A model generated the notes under the pieces. That model saw only the letters and a list, made by a program, of their open reading frames with translations. It made no database searches and was not told the DNA's origin. From positions 1-64,000 of the forward strand of contig SAAO01000020.1 in the NCBI GenBank assembly GCA_009929375.1: a DNA stretch of 64,000 bases, in the 5' to 3' direction. The stretch comes from Bacteroidia bacterium (GTDB taxonomy: Bacteria; Bacteroidota; Bacteroidia; Bacteroidales; Paludibacteraceae). Position numbers and translations under genes: made by a program. Below are positions 17,126 through 26,314 of the stretch, one piece after another. Positions within the stretch are counted from its first letter, which is position 1, and every line of letters starts with the position of its first letter.

Positions 17126-18511
17126 TTAACGTTTCAGTTTCTCTTCGATTTCTTTTACACTGGAGCGGAAATTTTTATCAATTTCCATCAAATCAGTGAC
17201 TATTTTACAGGCATGTAAAACGGTAGCATGGTCGCGCTGACCAATTGCAAAACCAATCGACGAAAGCGAGTTTTTAGTCATTTGTTTCGAAAGATACATG
17301 GCAATCTGACGAGCCTGTACAACCTCGCGTTTACGGCTTTTTGTCGAAATGGCATCCACCGAAAGTGAGAAATACTCACAAACAGCATCGCGGATTTTTT
17401 CAACTGTATTCACCTTACGTGTTACATTTACAATACGGCTAACCACTTTCTCAGCAAGCTGTACATCGATAGGCATGTCGGCCAGTGTGGAGTGTGCCAG
17501 CAACGACACAAGCGTTCCTTCGAGGTCACGCACATTGTCAACCACGTTTTCAGCTATAAAATCGACTACATCGGCAGGAATTTCAAGTCCATCGCGGTAG
17601 ATTTTATTTTCGAGTATTGCTTTTCGTAATTCAAAATCGGGCTTTTCTATTTCAGCTGACAAACCCCATTTAAAACGGGTAAGCAAACGCTGTTCAAGAC
17701 CGGCAAGTACAATTGGCGAACGGTCGGCAGTAAGCACAAGCTGCTTACCTGACTGATGCAAATGATTGAATATATGGAAGAATGTATTCTGAGTTCCTGT
17801 TTTTCCGGCAAATTCCTGAATATCGTCAACAATAAGCACATCAATAGTTTGATAAAAATTCAGAAAATCATTTACCGTATTGTTGCGTACAGCATCTGTA
17901 TATTGTATCTGAAAAGTATTAGCAGACACATAAAGCACGCGTTTTTCAGGATTTAGCTGTTTGGTCATTACACCAATAGCATTCGCAAGGTGCGTTTTTC
18001 CCACACCCGACTGTCCATACACGAAAAGCGGATTGAAAATGGTTTTTCCGGGTTCGTTTGCAATGCTTATACCTGCAGTACGGGCCAGTTTATTGCTGTT
18101 ACCTTCAATCAGATTATTGAAATTGTACGATGGATTGAGTTGCGGATCAATTTCGGGCAATTGCGGACGATGATACGGACTAATGTAGCCCGACATTTGC
18201 TGTTTGGGCTTTGGTTGTTCGTTGGCACTGGGTATTTGCGTTCCCTTACCACTGGTTTTGTCAATCAGCACACGATATTCGAGGCGCGTACCCTGCCCTA
18301 CCACACGGTAAAGCGTCATGCGCAGAAGATCGATGTATTTTTCTTCGATATATTCAACGAAGAACTGACTGGGAACCTGCAGAACAAAAACATTCTCCTC
18401 GTATTTGAGAGCTACTATAGGTGCAAACCAGGTATTGAAAGAAGCTTCACTGATGTTGTCTTTGATTACGCTAAGGCAGCGACTCCATAATTGTTCGTGA
18501 TGATTCGACAT
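17126..18511 (-). CDS. dnaA: Chromosomal replication initiator DnaA
   Basis: Binds DnaA boxes and opens the origin. 461 residues in four domains: an N-terminal interaction domain (about 1-85, LWSRCLSVIKDNISEASFNTWFAP), a short linker, the AAA+ domain and the C-terminal DNA-binding domain. The AAA+ domain has Walker A GQSGVGKTH and Walker B VLIVDDIQEFAGK. The C-terminal domain contains the signature GQRDHATVLHACKIV, and the box-VI/VII region is intact. The 427 bases upstream do not show an evident cluster of TTATNCACA boxes, so the origin need not be adjacent. Confidence 0.97.
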   Translation of the reverse strand: MSNHHEQLWSRCLSVIKDNISEASFNTWFAPIVALKYEENVFVLQVPSQFFVEYIEEKYIDLLRMTLYRVVGQGTRLEYRVLIDKTSGKGTQIPSANEQPKPKQQMSGYISPYHRPQLPEIDPQLNPSYNFNNLIEGNSNKLARTAGISIANEPGKTIFNPLFVYGQSGVGKTHLANAIGVMTKQLNPEKRVLYVSANTFQIQYTDAVRNNTVNDFLNFYQTIDVLIVDDIQEFAGKTGTQNTFFHIFNHLHQSGKQLVLTADRSPIVLAGLEQRLLTRFKWGLSAEIEKPDFELRKAILENKIYRDGLEIPADVVDFIAENVVDNVRDLEGTLVSLLAHSTLADMPIDVQLAEKVVSRIVNVTRKVNTVEKIRDAVCEYFSLSVDAISTKSRKREVVQARQIAMYLSKQMTKNSLSSIGFAIGQRDHATVLHACKIVTDLMEIDKNFRSSVKEIEEKLKR

Positions 18512-18938
18512 TTTTTATTTCAGTACAAAAAAAATTAATTACCAGAATTAGATAAACACAATCCTCATTTCAGATAGCTGAGGAGAATACTTTTCCTGAA
18601 AATAAAAAGCGTTTCAGCAACGGGCGACTTTCAGGACTACAAAAATCATAAACATTTTCGAGAAAAAAAAATGTAGTATTTTTTCCGACTTTATAATATT
18701 TTTCATCATCTTTATTTTCAGCAAATTACAAAAAGGCATTGTAAAACAGTAAATTAGTTGTAATAATTTTGAAATATCACTGATTCTAAAGATGTTAACA
18801 AATCGCAACTGATTTCAAGCATCAAGGGTTAAAAAATGCCGAAACTCTTGAAGTCAAAAGGTTTCGGCACTAAAAAATTTTTAATTTAAAAAATATGAGT
18901 GCTCTGCTCTATTTAAAATAATTCTAAATTATATCGTC
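18512..18938. other. Gene-free region upstream of dnaA
   Basis: 427 bases without a convincing ORF. The right end holds the terminator of the MlaD operon (18837-18869). The rest is AT-rich, as a dnaA promoter/leader would be. I looked for DnaA boxes and saw no cluster on either strand, and no TAnnTTTG box on the minus strand, so neither an origin nor a promoter is called here. Confidence 0.5.
18837..18869 (-). terminator. Terminator of the amidase-MlaD operon
   Basis: TGCCGAAAC and GTTTCGGCA form a perfect 9-bp stem with a 15-base loop. It is followed on the minus strand by TTTTTT and lies 70 bases past the MlaD stop. Confidence 0.85.
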
Positions 18939-19847
18939 TTAATTCTTTGATCCGAAAAGCGAAAAATGAACATAACGTTTCGGGCTTTGCTTCAGGTCGA
19001 TAAGAAGTTTATCGGCACTGGCAGCAGTACTGTTCAGATTGACATACAATGCTTTATCATTAAGCAACATTCCAAGCGAGCCTTCACCGTTATTAATTTT
19101 ATCTGTCATCAGATTGAGGTTGGCAATGGTATGATCGATAGAAGCAAATGTAGCTGCAAAGTCAACTTTTCTGAGGTTTCCTGTCACAGATTTCAGATCG
19201 GTAGTCACAACATTTACATCCGACATGATACGCGGCACATCTTTATTCATCATTCTTTTAAGCTGCGAAGAAGTCACAGCCAGATCAGCTGTTGTTTTTT
19301 CGATAGATGAAAGACTGTTCTGGAGTGCCTGACCTTCGATAACCACGCGTACAGCACGCAGAAGCGAATCGGCCTGCTCTGACACACTTTCAATTTTAGG
19401 CATTATGTCGGCCGAAAGCTGAGCAAGCAAACCATCACCAAGCTGCGATGGAATAGTATCGCCGGAGTGGTGTGCTTTCTGAGCTGTCATAGCCGGATCG
19501 AACACCAGCTGAATGGCTTTTCCGCCCATTAAACCATCGTCGAACAGTTCAATTTTGGCACCGTGAGGAACTTTAATATCGTTTGTCACTGAAATTTTTA
19601 CTACAAAAGAAGTAGCTTTAGCAAAGTCGTATTTTACTTCTTCAACCTGTCCCACTTTAAAACCTTTGATGTAAACAGGCGACGAAGGCACAAGACCGCC
19701 CACATTTTCGTATGTGGCATAATAATAATTGATAGGACTAAAAACATCAACTCCCTTGAGGAAGTTCAGACCAAAATATAACACAAAAATGGCCACTACG
19801 GCCATTATACCCACTCTTACTTCACGTGTAAAAAATTTTCTCTTCAT
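18939..19847 (-). CDS. MlaD/MCE-family lipid-transport protein
   Basis: A periplasmic, membrane-anchored MCE protein that binds phospholipid and delivers it to or from an ABC transporter. 302 residues. An N-terminal membrane helix (about 12-30, VGIMAVVAIFVLYFGLNFL) precedes one MCE domain (about 38-117, YYATYENVGGLVPSSPVYIKG and IELFDDGLMGGKAIQLVFDP), then long helices typical of the needle region (about 140-290). Its ATPase and permease partners are not adjacent. It follows the amidase gene after 35 bases and is likely co-transcribed. Confidence 0.9.
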   Translation of the reverse strand: MKRKFFTREVRVGIMAVVAIFVLYFGLNFLKGVDVFSPINYYYATYENVGGLVPSSPVYIKGFKVGQVEEVKYDFAKATSFVVKISVTNDIKVPHGAKIELFDDGLMGGKAIQLVFDPAMTAQKAHHSGDTIPSQLGDGLLAQLSADIMPKIESVSEQADSLLRAVRVVIEGQALQNSLSSIEKTTADLAVTSSQLKRMMNKDVPRIMSDVNVVTTDLKSVTGNLRKVDFAATFASIDHTIANLNLMTDKINNGEGSLGMLLNDKALYVNLNSTAASADKLLIDLKQSPKRYVHFSLFGSKN

Positions 19848-19882
19848 TTTTATTAGTTATACTGCATCGACAGCTATGTTGT

Positions 19883-21229
19883 TTATTTAATCAATTTTAA
19901 AGCATCTTTGGCCGACATTTTTTTATTACCTGCAAATGCAATAATAAAACAATCGGGAAATTTCGCCTTTAATTCTTTCTGAATATTTAAAATCTTATTA
20001 TAATCGGTTTCCGAACCTACCGTATATTTATATAGTCCGTTTTCGACAAAGAAATCAGCATTTTTCACCCCTTTCAACTCCGAAGAGTTTTTGCTGAGTT
20101 CCTTTGCACTTGCAAGAATCTGAACTTTAAAAACAGGCACATCATTGTTTGCCGTTACAACAGGTTTGTTTTCATTCTTTGCAATCCCGTTCTTTTTATC
20201 GGCAAAAGCACTATCCACCACATTTTTTGCTGATGATTCCTTTTTATCGGATACCTTTTTTCCGGACTCTTTACTTTCTGATTCCTTTTTGTTTTTCTTC
20301 TCGTCAGTTTTCGGCGACTCTTCGTTTTTCTGCTCTGTATTTTTCTTCACAGCAGTGTCGGGAGTTTCGGCCTGAACTTCGTCATCATCCTTTTCGTTTC
20401 TCGAAATCTCTTTGTACTGAGAAGCATTTCCGCTTAATCCTGATTTTTTATCGTGCTCATGTTTGAACTTTACAAAAGCATTGTAAACGGAGGTTGCAAG
20501 TTCTTTCTGTCCTTTGTCGCTGGCCAGAAAACGTTCTTCAGCAGGGTTAGAAATAAAGCCCAGCTCAATCAGCACACTCGGACAGGCTGAACGGTGCAGC
20601 ACCCAGAATCCGGCCTGACGAACACCACGATCGGAACGACGGGCATAGTTCACAAACTGTTTCTGAATATTCGAAGCCAGATCGATACTCTTATCGATAT
20701 ACTTATCCTGCATAAACTCGAACATGATGTACGAATCGACAGAATTCGGATCAAATCCCTTATATTTTGTTTTGTAATCGTCTTCGAGCAGAATTACCGA
20801 GTTCTCGCGCATGGCTACATCGAGATTGGCTTTTGACTTTGCAAGACCGAGCGTAAAAGTTTCAGAGCCATAGGCAGCAGAACTTTTAGCAGCATTGGTA
20901 TGTACAGAAATAAATAAATCAGCGTGATTGTTATTCACCACATCAGCTCTTTGCTGCAGTGTCAGATATTTATCGGTTTTGCGGGTGTAAACTACTTTTA
21001 CATCTTTGAAATTACTTTCGACCAGTTCACCCAAACGAAGTACAACCCCTAAATTAATATCTTTTTCCCGCGAAACGGCACCAATAGCACCCGGATCATG
21101 ACCTCCATGACCGGCATCGAGTACCAGAGTGAAATTCGTTTTCTGCGCTTTCAATCCGAAAGATGCCGAGAACAAAAAGGCAACAATAATATTCAGGAAT
21201 AAGAAAATTCGTTTGTATCTGAAAATCAT
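19883..21229 (-). CDS. N-acetylmuramoyl-L-alanine amidase with SPOR-like C-terminus
   Basis: A periplasmic zinc amidase that cleaves the peptide stem from peptidoglycan, usually at division. The start at 21229 (MIFRYKRIFLFLNII, 448 residues) gives a proper signal peptide; the 36 codons upstream lie beyond the promoter box and are not protein-like. The Amidase_3 domain (about 30-250) shows the zinc ligands in LDAGHGGHDPGAIG, SREKDINL and SVHTNA, plus the catalytic Glu in SVLIELGFISN. A long Lys/Glu/Ser-rich linker (about 265-360) leads to a SPOR-like domain (about 370-448) that would bind denuded septal glycan. Confidence 0.92.
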   Translation of the reverse strand: MIFRYKRIFLFLNIIVAFLFSASFGLKAQKTNFTLVLDAGHGGHDPGAIGAVSREKDINLGVVLRLGELVESNFKDVKVVYTRKTDKYLTLQQRADVVNNNHADLFISVHTNAAKSSAAYGSETFTLGLAKSKANLDVAMRENSVILLEDDYKTKYKGFDPNSVDSYIMFEFMQDKYIDKSIDLASNIQKQFVNYARRSDRGVRQAGFWVLHRSACPSVLIELGFISNPAEERFLASDKGQKELATSVYNAFVKFKHEHDKKSGLSGNASQYKEISRNEKDDDEVQAETPDTAVKKNTEQKNEESPKTDEKKNKKESESKESGKKVSDKKESSAKNVVDSAFADKKNGIAKNENKPVVTANNDVPVFKVQILASAKELSKNSSELKGVKNADFFVENGLYKYTVGSETDYNKILNIQKELKAKFPDCFIIAFAGNKKMSAKDALKLIK

Positions 21230-21273
21230 AGTGATTCCGTTTTCTGAATGGTAATTTTCAGTGAAATTATTTG

Positions 21274-21281
21274 CAAAAGTA
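21274..21281 (-). promoter_or_regulatory. Promoter -7 box for the amidase-MlaD operon
   Basis: CAAAAGTA on the plus strand is TACTTTTG on the minus strand, matching TAnnTTTG. It lies 45 bases upstream of the chosen amidase start, and supports it over the longer frame. Confidence 0.45.
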
Positions 21282-21377
21282 ATGTTTTTATCCCGTTTAA
21301 AGCACTTAGTGAATAAGTAATTATTCAAATTATTCATAAAAAAAAGTTATTACAATGTGACAGTACTGATTTTTCAC

Positions 21378-21385
21378 TAAATTTG
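21378..21385 (+). promoter_or_regulatory. Promoter -7 box for lptD
   Basis: TAAATTTG matches TAnnTTTG and overlaps the upstream TTG at which the lptD frame could open. The transcript would start near 21392, so the ATG at 21419 is the likely start codon. Confidence 0.5.
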
Positions 21386-21418
21386 CGTTCCGAATTTAAA
21401 AAACTATACACCCACCGG

Positions 21419-24223
21419 ATGCTAATCTGTAACCGTTTATATTTCAAGAGTAAAAGCCTATTAATAGTATTGCTTTTCTGGCTCTTTTTTGCATTCGCGG
21501 GCAACAGTCAGACCATTGAGCGTTCCGATTCGGTAGCAAATACTGCGTTGAAAGCCGACATTCCTGTTTCTGGAAACGATAGTTTAGCCCTACCCAAAGC
21601 CGACAGTTTAAACACAGCACCAGCCAAAGTGCAAAAACCGAACCAGATTGATGCCGAAATAAAATACATGGCCAAAGACTCTATCGTATTTTTGAGAAGT
21701 GGCACGGCATTCCTGCATGGAGAAACAGACATTACATACAAAAACATCAATCTGAAAGCCGATTTCGTGAGGGTAAAACTGGACAGCAGTCTGGTTTATG
21801 CACGTCCGACTATAGACAGTCTCGGAACAAAAATCGGCGAACCGGTTTTCAGCGAAGGAGAAAAATCATACACTTCGAGAGAGCTTACCTATAATTTAAA
21901 AACAAAAAAAGGATATATCCGTCAGGCTGTTACACAGGAAGGTGAAGGTTACATTATCAGCGACCGCACCAAAAAGTCGGACGAAGATGTACTCTGTATT
22001 GCCGGAGGAAAATATACCACCTGCGACAATCACGACCATCCTCACTTTTACCTGAGTCTTTCGAAAGGAAAAGTGAAACCCGGAGAATATATTGTAGCCG
22101 GACCTGCGCACCTCGTAATTGCGGATGTACCATTGCCGGTAGCTGTACCTTTTGGATTTTTCCCTTTTACCGACAAATATTCCTCAGGACTTTTGATGCC
22201 AAGCTACACAGACGAACTTAACCGTGGATTCGGTTTGCAAAACGGAGGCTGGTATTTTGCCATCAACGATTATGTGGATCTGGAAGTGCGCGGCGATGTG
22301 TACACCAAAGGAACGTGGGCTGTGCGCGGAACTTCATCTTACGTAAAAAGATATAAATTCCGCGGTAATCTGGGAATTGAATACCGTGAGGATGTGACCG
22401 GCGAAAAAGATATGCCCGACTACAACAACAGCAAAAACTTCAGTATACGCTGGTCGCACAGTCAGGATCAGAAAGCCAATCCGAACTTCAATTTTTCGTC
22501 GAGCGTAAACTTTTCGACCAGTGGATTTAACCGCAGCAACATCAACAGTTATGCGCGTCCTGAGCTGAATTCGCAAAACACCACAAGTTCAAGTATCAAC
22601 TTTACCAAACGTTTCCCTGACATTCCTTCGCTGAGTATTTCGGGAGGTATGTCGCTTACACAGCGTACAAAAGACTCGACCATCAGTATGAGTTTGCCAA
22701 ACATCAGCATTTCGTACAGCCGTTTTTATCCGTTCAAACGAAAAGTAATGGTGGGCAAAGAGCGCTGGTACGAGAAGATTTCGATGTCGTATTCGGGAAC
22801 AATTTCGAACAGCATCAATTCAATTAAGGAAAACGAACTGCTGACTTCGTCGTTGCAGCGCGACTGGAAAAACGGTATGCGACACAGTATTCCTGTTTCG
22901 GCCACCTTCAATCTGCTAAAGTATATCAACATTTCACCATCGATAAATTATACCGAACGCTGGTATTTGCAGTCGACAAAGAAACACTGGGATGCGCAGG
23001 AGCAAAAGGAAGTAAAAGAAACTGAATATGGTTTCAACCGCGTATATGATTTTAATATGGGTGTTTCGGCATCGACTAAATTATACGGATTTTTCCAGCC
23101 CATCAGATCTATTTTCGGAGATAAGATTGACCGTATCCGCCACGTCATGACACCAAGTATCGGTTTTGGCTACACTCCTGATTTCGGCGATGAGAGATGG
23201 GGATATTTTGATACTTATACAAAACTGGTACGTGATGCTGTAAATCCCTTGGTTTACACACAATCGGAAGTAGAATATTCGCGTTTCGAAGGCAGTTTGT
23301 ACGGAGCACCCGGCAGAGGAAAATCGGGTAATCTGAACTTTTCGCTTGGCAACAATGTGGAAATGAAAGTGCGTAACGACCGTGACACAACCGGTAACGA
23401 ACCTTTCAAAAAAGTCAGCCTGATCGATAACTTATCTTTGGGAGGAAGCTACAACATGGCTGTGGATTCGATGAACTGGTCGATGATTTCAGCCAGCATA
23501 CGTCTTAAGCTCACAAAATCGTATTCTTTGAGTCTCAGCACCTCGTTCGACCCTTATATGTACGGTCTTAACAGCAATGGAAATCCTGTACGTATCAACA
23601 AGCTTCGCTGGGAGAATGGTATGTTCCCACGCTTTCAGGGCACCAGCACTTCATACAGCTATACATTCAACAACGATACATTCAAAAAACTTTTTGGCAA
23701 AAAAACGTCAGAAAGCAGCTCAGGAAGCAGTGCAGAAGGCAATGCCACAAACGAAAATCAACCGGGAAGTGGCGATCAGGAAAATCAGGATGCTGAACTT
23801 GGTGGCAACAAAAATCCCGAAAAAGCAGAAATTACCGACGATGGATATGCAAAAGTGGCTATCCCATGGAGTTTTACGGCAAGTTATTCAATCCGATACG
23901 GAAACACACCCGAGTTCGACTTTAATAAAATGGAGTATAAAATGGATTTTACCCATAACCTGAGTCTGAACGGAAGCATAACGCTGACTAACAACTGGCG
24001 TATCACGGCTAACTCGTCGTACGATTTTAAAGCAAAACAATTCAGCTATACAAGTATCAACGTCAACCGCAGTTTGCACTGCTGGAGCATGTCGGCAAGC
24101 ATTGTACCTTTCGGAGCATACAAATCGTACAGTTTCCACATTGGTGTGAACTCAAGCATGCTGGCCGACCTGAAGTACGACAAACAGAGCGAATACGGCC
24201 GCAATGTGATTAACTGGTACTGA
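21419..24223 (+). CDS. lptD: LptD-like LPS-assembly outer-membrane protein
   Basis: Inserts lipopolysaccharide into the outer leaflet. The 934-residue frame from 21419 begins MLICNRLYFKSKSLLIVLLFW, with the signal peptide ending at FAGNSQ. The N-terminal OstA/LptA-like beta-jellyroll (about 80-220) has IKYMAKDSIVFLRSGTAFLHGETDITYKN-type repeats and CIAGGKYTTCDNHDHPHFYLSLSKGKV. A large barrel follows, beginning around VAGPAHLVIADVPLPVAVPFGFFPF. A low-complexity Gly/Ser/Asn/Glu loop lies at about 765-805. It is divergent from the amidase operon. Bacteroidota versions are longer than proteobacterial LptD. Confidence 0.88.
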   Translation: MLICNRLYFKSKSLLIVLLFWLFFAFAGNSQTIERSDSVANTALKADIPVSGNDSLALPKADSLNTAPAKVQKPNQIDAEIKYMAKDSIVFLRSGTAFLHGETDITYKNINLKADFVRVKLDSSLVYARPTIDSLGTKIGEPVFSEGEKSYTSRELTYNLKTKKGYIRQAVTQEGEGYIISDRTKKSDEDVLCIAGGKYTTCDNHDHPHFYLSLSKGKVKPGEYIVAGPAHLVIADVPLPVAVPFGFFPFTDKYSSGLLMPSYTDELNRGFGLQNGGWYFAINDYVDLEVRGDVYTKGTWAVRGTSSYVKRYKFRGNLGIEYREDVTGEKDMPDYNNSKNFSIRWSHSQDQKANPNFNFSSSVNFSTSGFNRSNINSYARPELNSQNTTSSSINFTKRFPDIPSLSISGGMSLTQRTKDSTISMSLPNISISYSRFYPFKRKVMVGKERWYEKISMSYSGTISNSINSIKENELLTSSLQRDWKNGMRHSIPVSATFNLLKYINISPSINYTERWYLQSTKKHWDAQEQKEVKETEYGFNRVYDFNMGVSASTKLYGFFQPIRSIFGDKIDRIRHVMTPSIGFGYTPDFGDERWGYFDTYTKLVRDAVNPLVYTQSEVEYSRFEGSLYGAPGRGKSGNLNFSLGNNVEMKVRNDRDTTGNEPFKKVSLIDNLSLGGSYNMAVDSMNWSMISASIRLKLTKSYSLSLSTSFDPYMYGLNSNGNPVRINKLRWENGMFPRFQGTSTSYSYTFNNDTFKKLFGKKTSESSSGSSAEGNATNENQPGSGDQENQDAELGGNKNPEKAEITDDGYAKVAIPWSFTASYSIRYGNTPEFDFNKMEYKMDFTHNLSLNGSITLTNNWRITANSSYDFKAKQFSYTSINVNRSLHCWSMSASIVPFGAYKSYSFHIGVNSSMLADLKYDKQSEYGRNVINWY

Positions 24224-24230
24224 TTCAGTG

Positions 24231-24290
24231 GACAATTGACAGTTGACAGTTAGTAGTTGGGAGTTGGGAGTTTAGAGTTGGTAAGTGAGG
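24231..24290. repeat. Intergenic word repeat: TTGACAGTTGACAGTT / GTTGGGAGTT
   Basis: The start of the lptD-slyD gap is made of overlapping near-copies of short words: GACAATTGACAGTTGACAGT, then AGTAGTTGGGAGTTGGGAGT. The same words occur inside valS at 7525-7556. No coding potential. Confidence 0.6.
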
Positions 24291-24338
24291 GTGGTTTTTA
24301 GGATTGTAATACAAATAAAGAATATTATAAAATCCTAA

Positions 24339-24360
24339 ATGCTGAACAAAGAGCGGGCAA
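24339..24360. repeat. CTGAACAAAGAGYGGSCAA repeat, copy 1
   Basis: ATGCTGAACAAAGAGCGGGC shares 16 of 18 bases with the copy at 28446. Both follow ATG by a few bases and end in a short frame with a stop, but the frames are too short to be called genes. Confidence 0.4.
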
Positions 24361-24430
24361 TATTAGTTTAATGGATATTGCCAAAAACCGGTATTGAAAT
24401 ATTTTTTTTTAAACAAAATAAAAACAGAAA

Positions 24431-25024
24431 ATGAAAATTACAGCAAACAAATCAGTGTCAGCAGAATACGAATTATATGTTGATGGCGAAAAAGAAGGCG
24501 AACTTGAACTTATGGAAAGAGCTACCGAGCAACAACCGTTGAGTTTTATCTACGGAGTTGGTATGATGTTGCCTAAATTCGAAGAAAATCTTTTCGGACT
24601 CGGAGCCGGAGATGCTTTCGATTTCACAATTGCTAACGAAGATGCTTACGGACCATACGAAGATGAAAATGTAATCGAACTCGATCGTTCAATTTTCGAA
24701 ATCGATGGTAAACTCGATACTGAAGTTGTTTTCGAAGGCAATGTAGTACCTTTGATGGACAACGAAGGACACCGCTTAAACGCTCAGGTTGTAAGCGTGA
24801 CCGACTCTCATGTAACAGTAGATTTGAATCACCCGCTTGCAGGTGAAAATCTGCACTTTAAAGGCAAAGTAATTGAAGTTCGCGAAGCTACCGAACAGGA
24901 AATCGCAGCACTTTACGGAGGCGGCGGTTGTGGCTGCGGAAGTGGCGGTTGTGGCGACGAAGGTTGTGGCTGCGGCGACGAAGAAGAAGGCGGAAGCTGC
25001 GGTTCAGGCTGCGGTTGTCACTAA
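24431..25024 (+). CDS. slyD: SlyD-type FKBP peptidyl-prolyl isomerase
   Basis: A cytoplasmic prolyl isomerase and chaperone. 197 residues. It opens with the split FKBP domain (GVGMMLPKFEENLFGLGAGDAFDFTI), carries the IF (insert-in-flap) chaperone insertion around residues 75-125, and returns to FKBP with LNHPLAGENLHFKGKVIEVREAT. The tail is made of Gly and Cys with Asp/Glu and a final His (CGCGSGGCGDEGCGCG, then GGSCGSGCGCH), ten or more Cys in about 30 residues. E. coli SlyD uses a His/Cys-rich tail to bind nickel; here Cys dominates, so the metal may differ. Confidence 0.92.
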   Translation: MKITANKSVSAEYELYVDGEKEGELELMERATEQQPLSFIYGVGMMLPKFEENLFGLGAGDAFDFTIANEDAYGPYEDENVIELDRSIFEIDGKLDTEVVFEGNVVPLMDNEGHRLNAQVVSVTDSHVTVDLNHPLAGENLHFKGKVIEVREATEQEIAALYGGGGCGCGSGGCGDEGCGCGDEEEGGSCGSGCGCH

Positions 25025-25044
25025 TCAGTTTTCAAAAAACTAAT

Positions 25045-25081
25045 AAAATGGATATCAGGTAAAAATCCCGGTATCCATTTT
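25045..25081 (+). terminator. Terminator of slyD
   Basis: AAAATGGATA and TATCCATTTT form a 10-bp stem followed by TT. It begins 20 bases after the slyD stop. Confidence 0.7.
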
Positions 25082-25119
25082 TAGTTAGTATAAAACTCCC
25101 CCGTTTTTAAGAAAAAATG

Positions 25120-25127
25120 TATCTTTG
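25120..25127 (+). promoter_or_regulatory. Promoter -7 box for aroC
   Basis: TATCTTTG matches TAnnTTTG 60 bases before the aroC start. Confidence 0.5.
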
Positions 25128-25186
25128 CAAATATAAACAGGTTTTGAGGAGATTTTCCAAAAAAAACAATATCTAATTTTTTCCAA

Positions 25187-26251
25187 ATGTCAAATACTAC
25201 TGGTAAACTTTTTACTTTCACATCATTCGGCGAATCGCACGGAAAAGGAATAGGTGGCATTATTGATGGTTGTCCTCCGGGCATCGAACTCGACGAAGCA
25301 TATATACAAAGTGAACTCGACCGTCGCAAACCCGGTCAGTCGAAAATTGCAACCCCACGCAAAGAAGACGACAAAGTAGAATTTCTATCAGGCGTGTTCG
25401 AAGGCAAAACCACCGGAACACCCATTGCATTTATTATTTGGAATCAGAATCAGCACAGCAAGGATTACGATCATCTGAAAGAAGTGTACCGACCATCGCA
25501 TGCCGACTTCACTTATCAGCAAAAATATGGCATTCGCGACCATCGTGGAGGTGGACGCAGCTCGGCCCGCGAAACAGCTGCCCGTGTGGTAGCCGGTGCT
25601 GTGGCCAAACTCGCATTACGTCAGAAAGGAATTGAGATCACCGCATTTACTTCGCAGGTGGGACATATAGCCATGACGCAAAGTACCACAGAAGCTGATT
25701 TATCGTTGATTGAAACCAATATCGTGCGCTGTCCGCAAACCGAAGTGGCCGAAAAAATGATCGATTATATTCAGGAACTAAAAAAAGACGGTGACTCTAT
25801 TGGCGGCATTATTTCATGTATTATAAAAGGAATGCCTGTAGGTGTGGGAAATCCTATTTTCGATAAATTGCAGGCACGATTAGCCGCAGCCATGATGAGC
25901 ATAAATGCATCGCACGGGTTCGATTACGGTCGTGGATTCGATGGCGTAGCGCTCAAAGGTTCGGAGATGAACGACGCGTTCGTAAAAGACGGGAACCAGA
26001 TAAGCACCCGCACCAACAACTCAGGCGGTATTCAGGGTGGCATTAGCAATGGTCAGGACATTTATTTCAGAGTACTTTTTAAACCGGTAGCCACTATTTC
26101 GAAAAAGCAGGATACATTGGATGTGAATGCCAACGAAATTGAGTTACAGGCCCGCGGGCGACATGATCCATGTGTTTTGCCACGCGCTGTACCCATTGTG
26201 GAAGCTATGGCAGCCATGACAATTCTGGACTTAATACTGACGCAAAATTAA
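25187..26251 (+). CDS. aroC: Chorismate synthase
   Basis: Last step of the shikimate pathway: converts 5-enolpyruvylshikimate 3-phosphate to chorismate with reduced FMN as cofactor. 354 residues, the usual length. The three family signatures are visible: [19 protein letters not shown] near residue 13, [20 protein letters not shown] (about 121-140), and [19 protein letters not shown] near the C-terminus. A TATCTTTG promoter box precedes it. The lipid-kinase gene follows on the same strand after 63 bases. Confidence 0.97.
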   Translation: MSNTTGKLFTFTSFGESHGKGIGGIIDGCPPGIELDEAYIQSELDRRKPGQSKIATPRKEDDKVEFLSGVFEGKTTGTPIAFIIWNQNQHSKDYDHLKEVYRPSHADFTYQQKYGIRDHRGGGRSSARETAARVVAGAVAKLALRQKGIEITAFTSQVGHIAMTQSTTEADLSLIETNIVRCPQTEVAEKMIDYIQELKKDGDSIGGIISCIIKGMPVGVGNPIFDKLQARLAAAMMSINASHGFDYGRGFDGVALKGSEMNDAFVKDGNQISTRTNNSGGIQGGISNGQDIYFRVLFKPVATISKKQDTLDVNANEIELQARGRHDPCVLPRAVPIVEAMAAMTILDLILTQN

Positions 26252-26314
26252 TTTTGCCGGAACAGAAGTGCTGCTTTTTCTCAGATGATTCTGCTCCGAC
26301 GCAAACAGAGGATT

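Noticed and set aside
18512-18938. Chromosomal origin next to dnaA
   Set aside because: No cluster of TTATNCACA-like boxes or AT-rich repeat array could be seen. A GC-skew plot of the whole chromosome would decide, which is not possible from this window.
20145-20466. Phe/Ser-rich ORFs opposite the amidase linker
   Set aside because: They are antisense shadows of the Lys/Glu/Ser-rich linker in the amidase gene and have no start context or homology.
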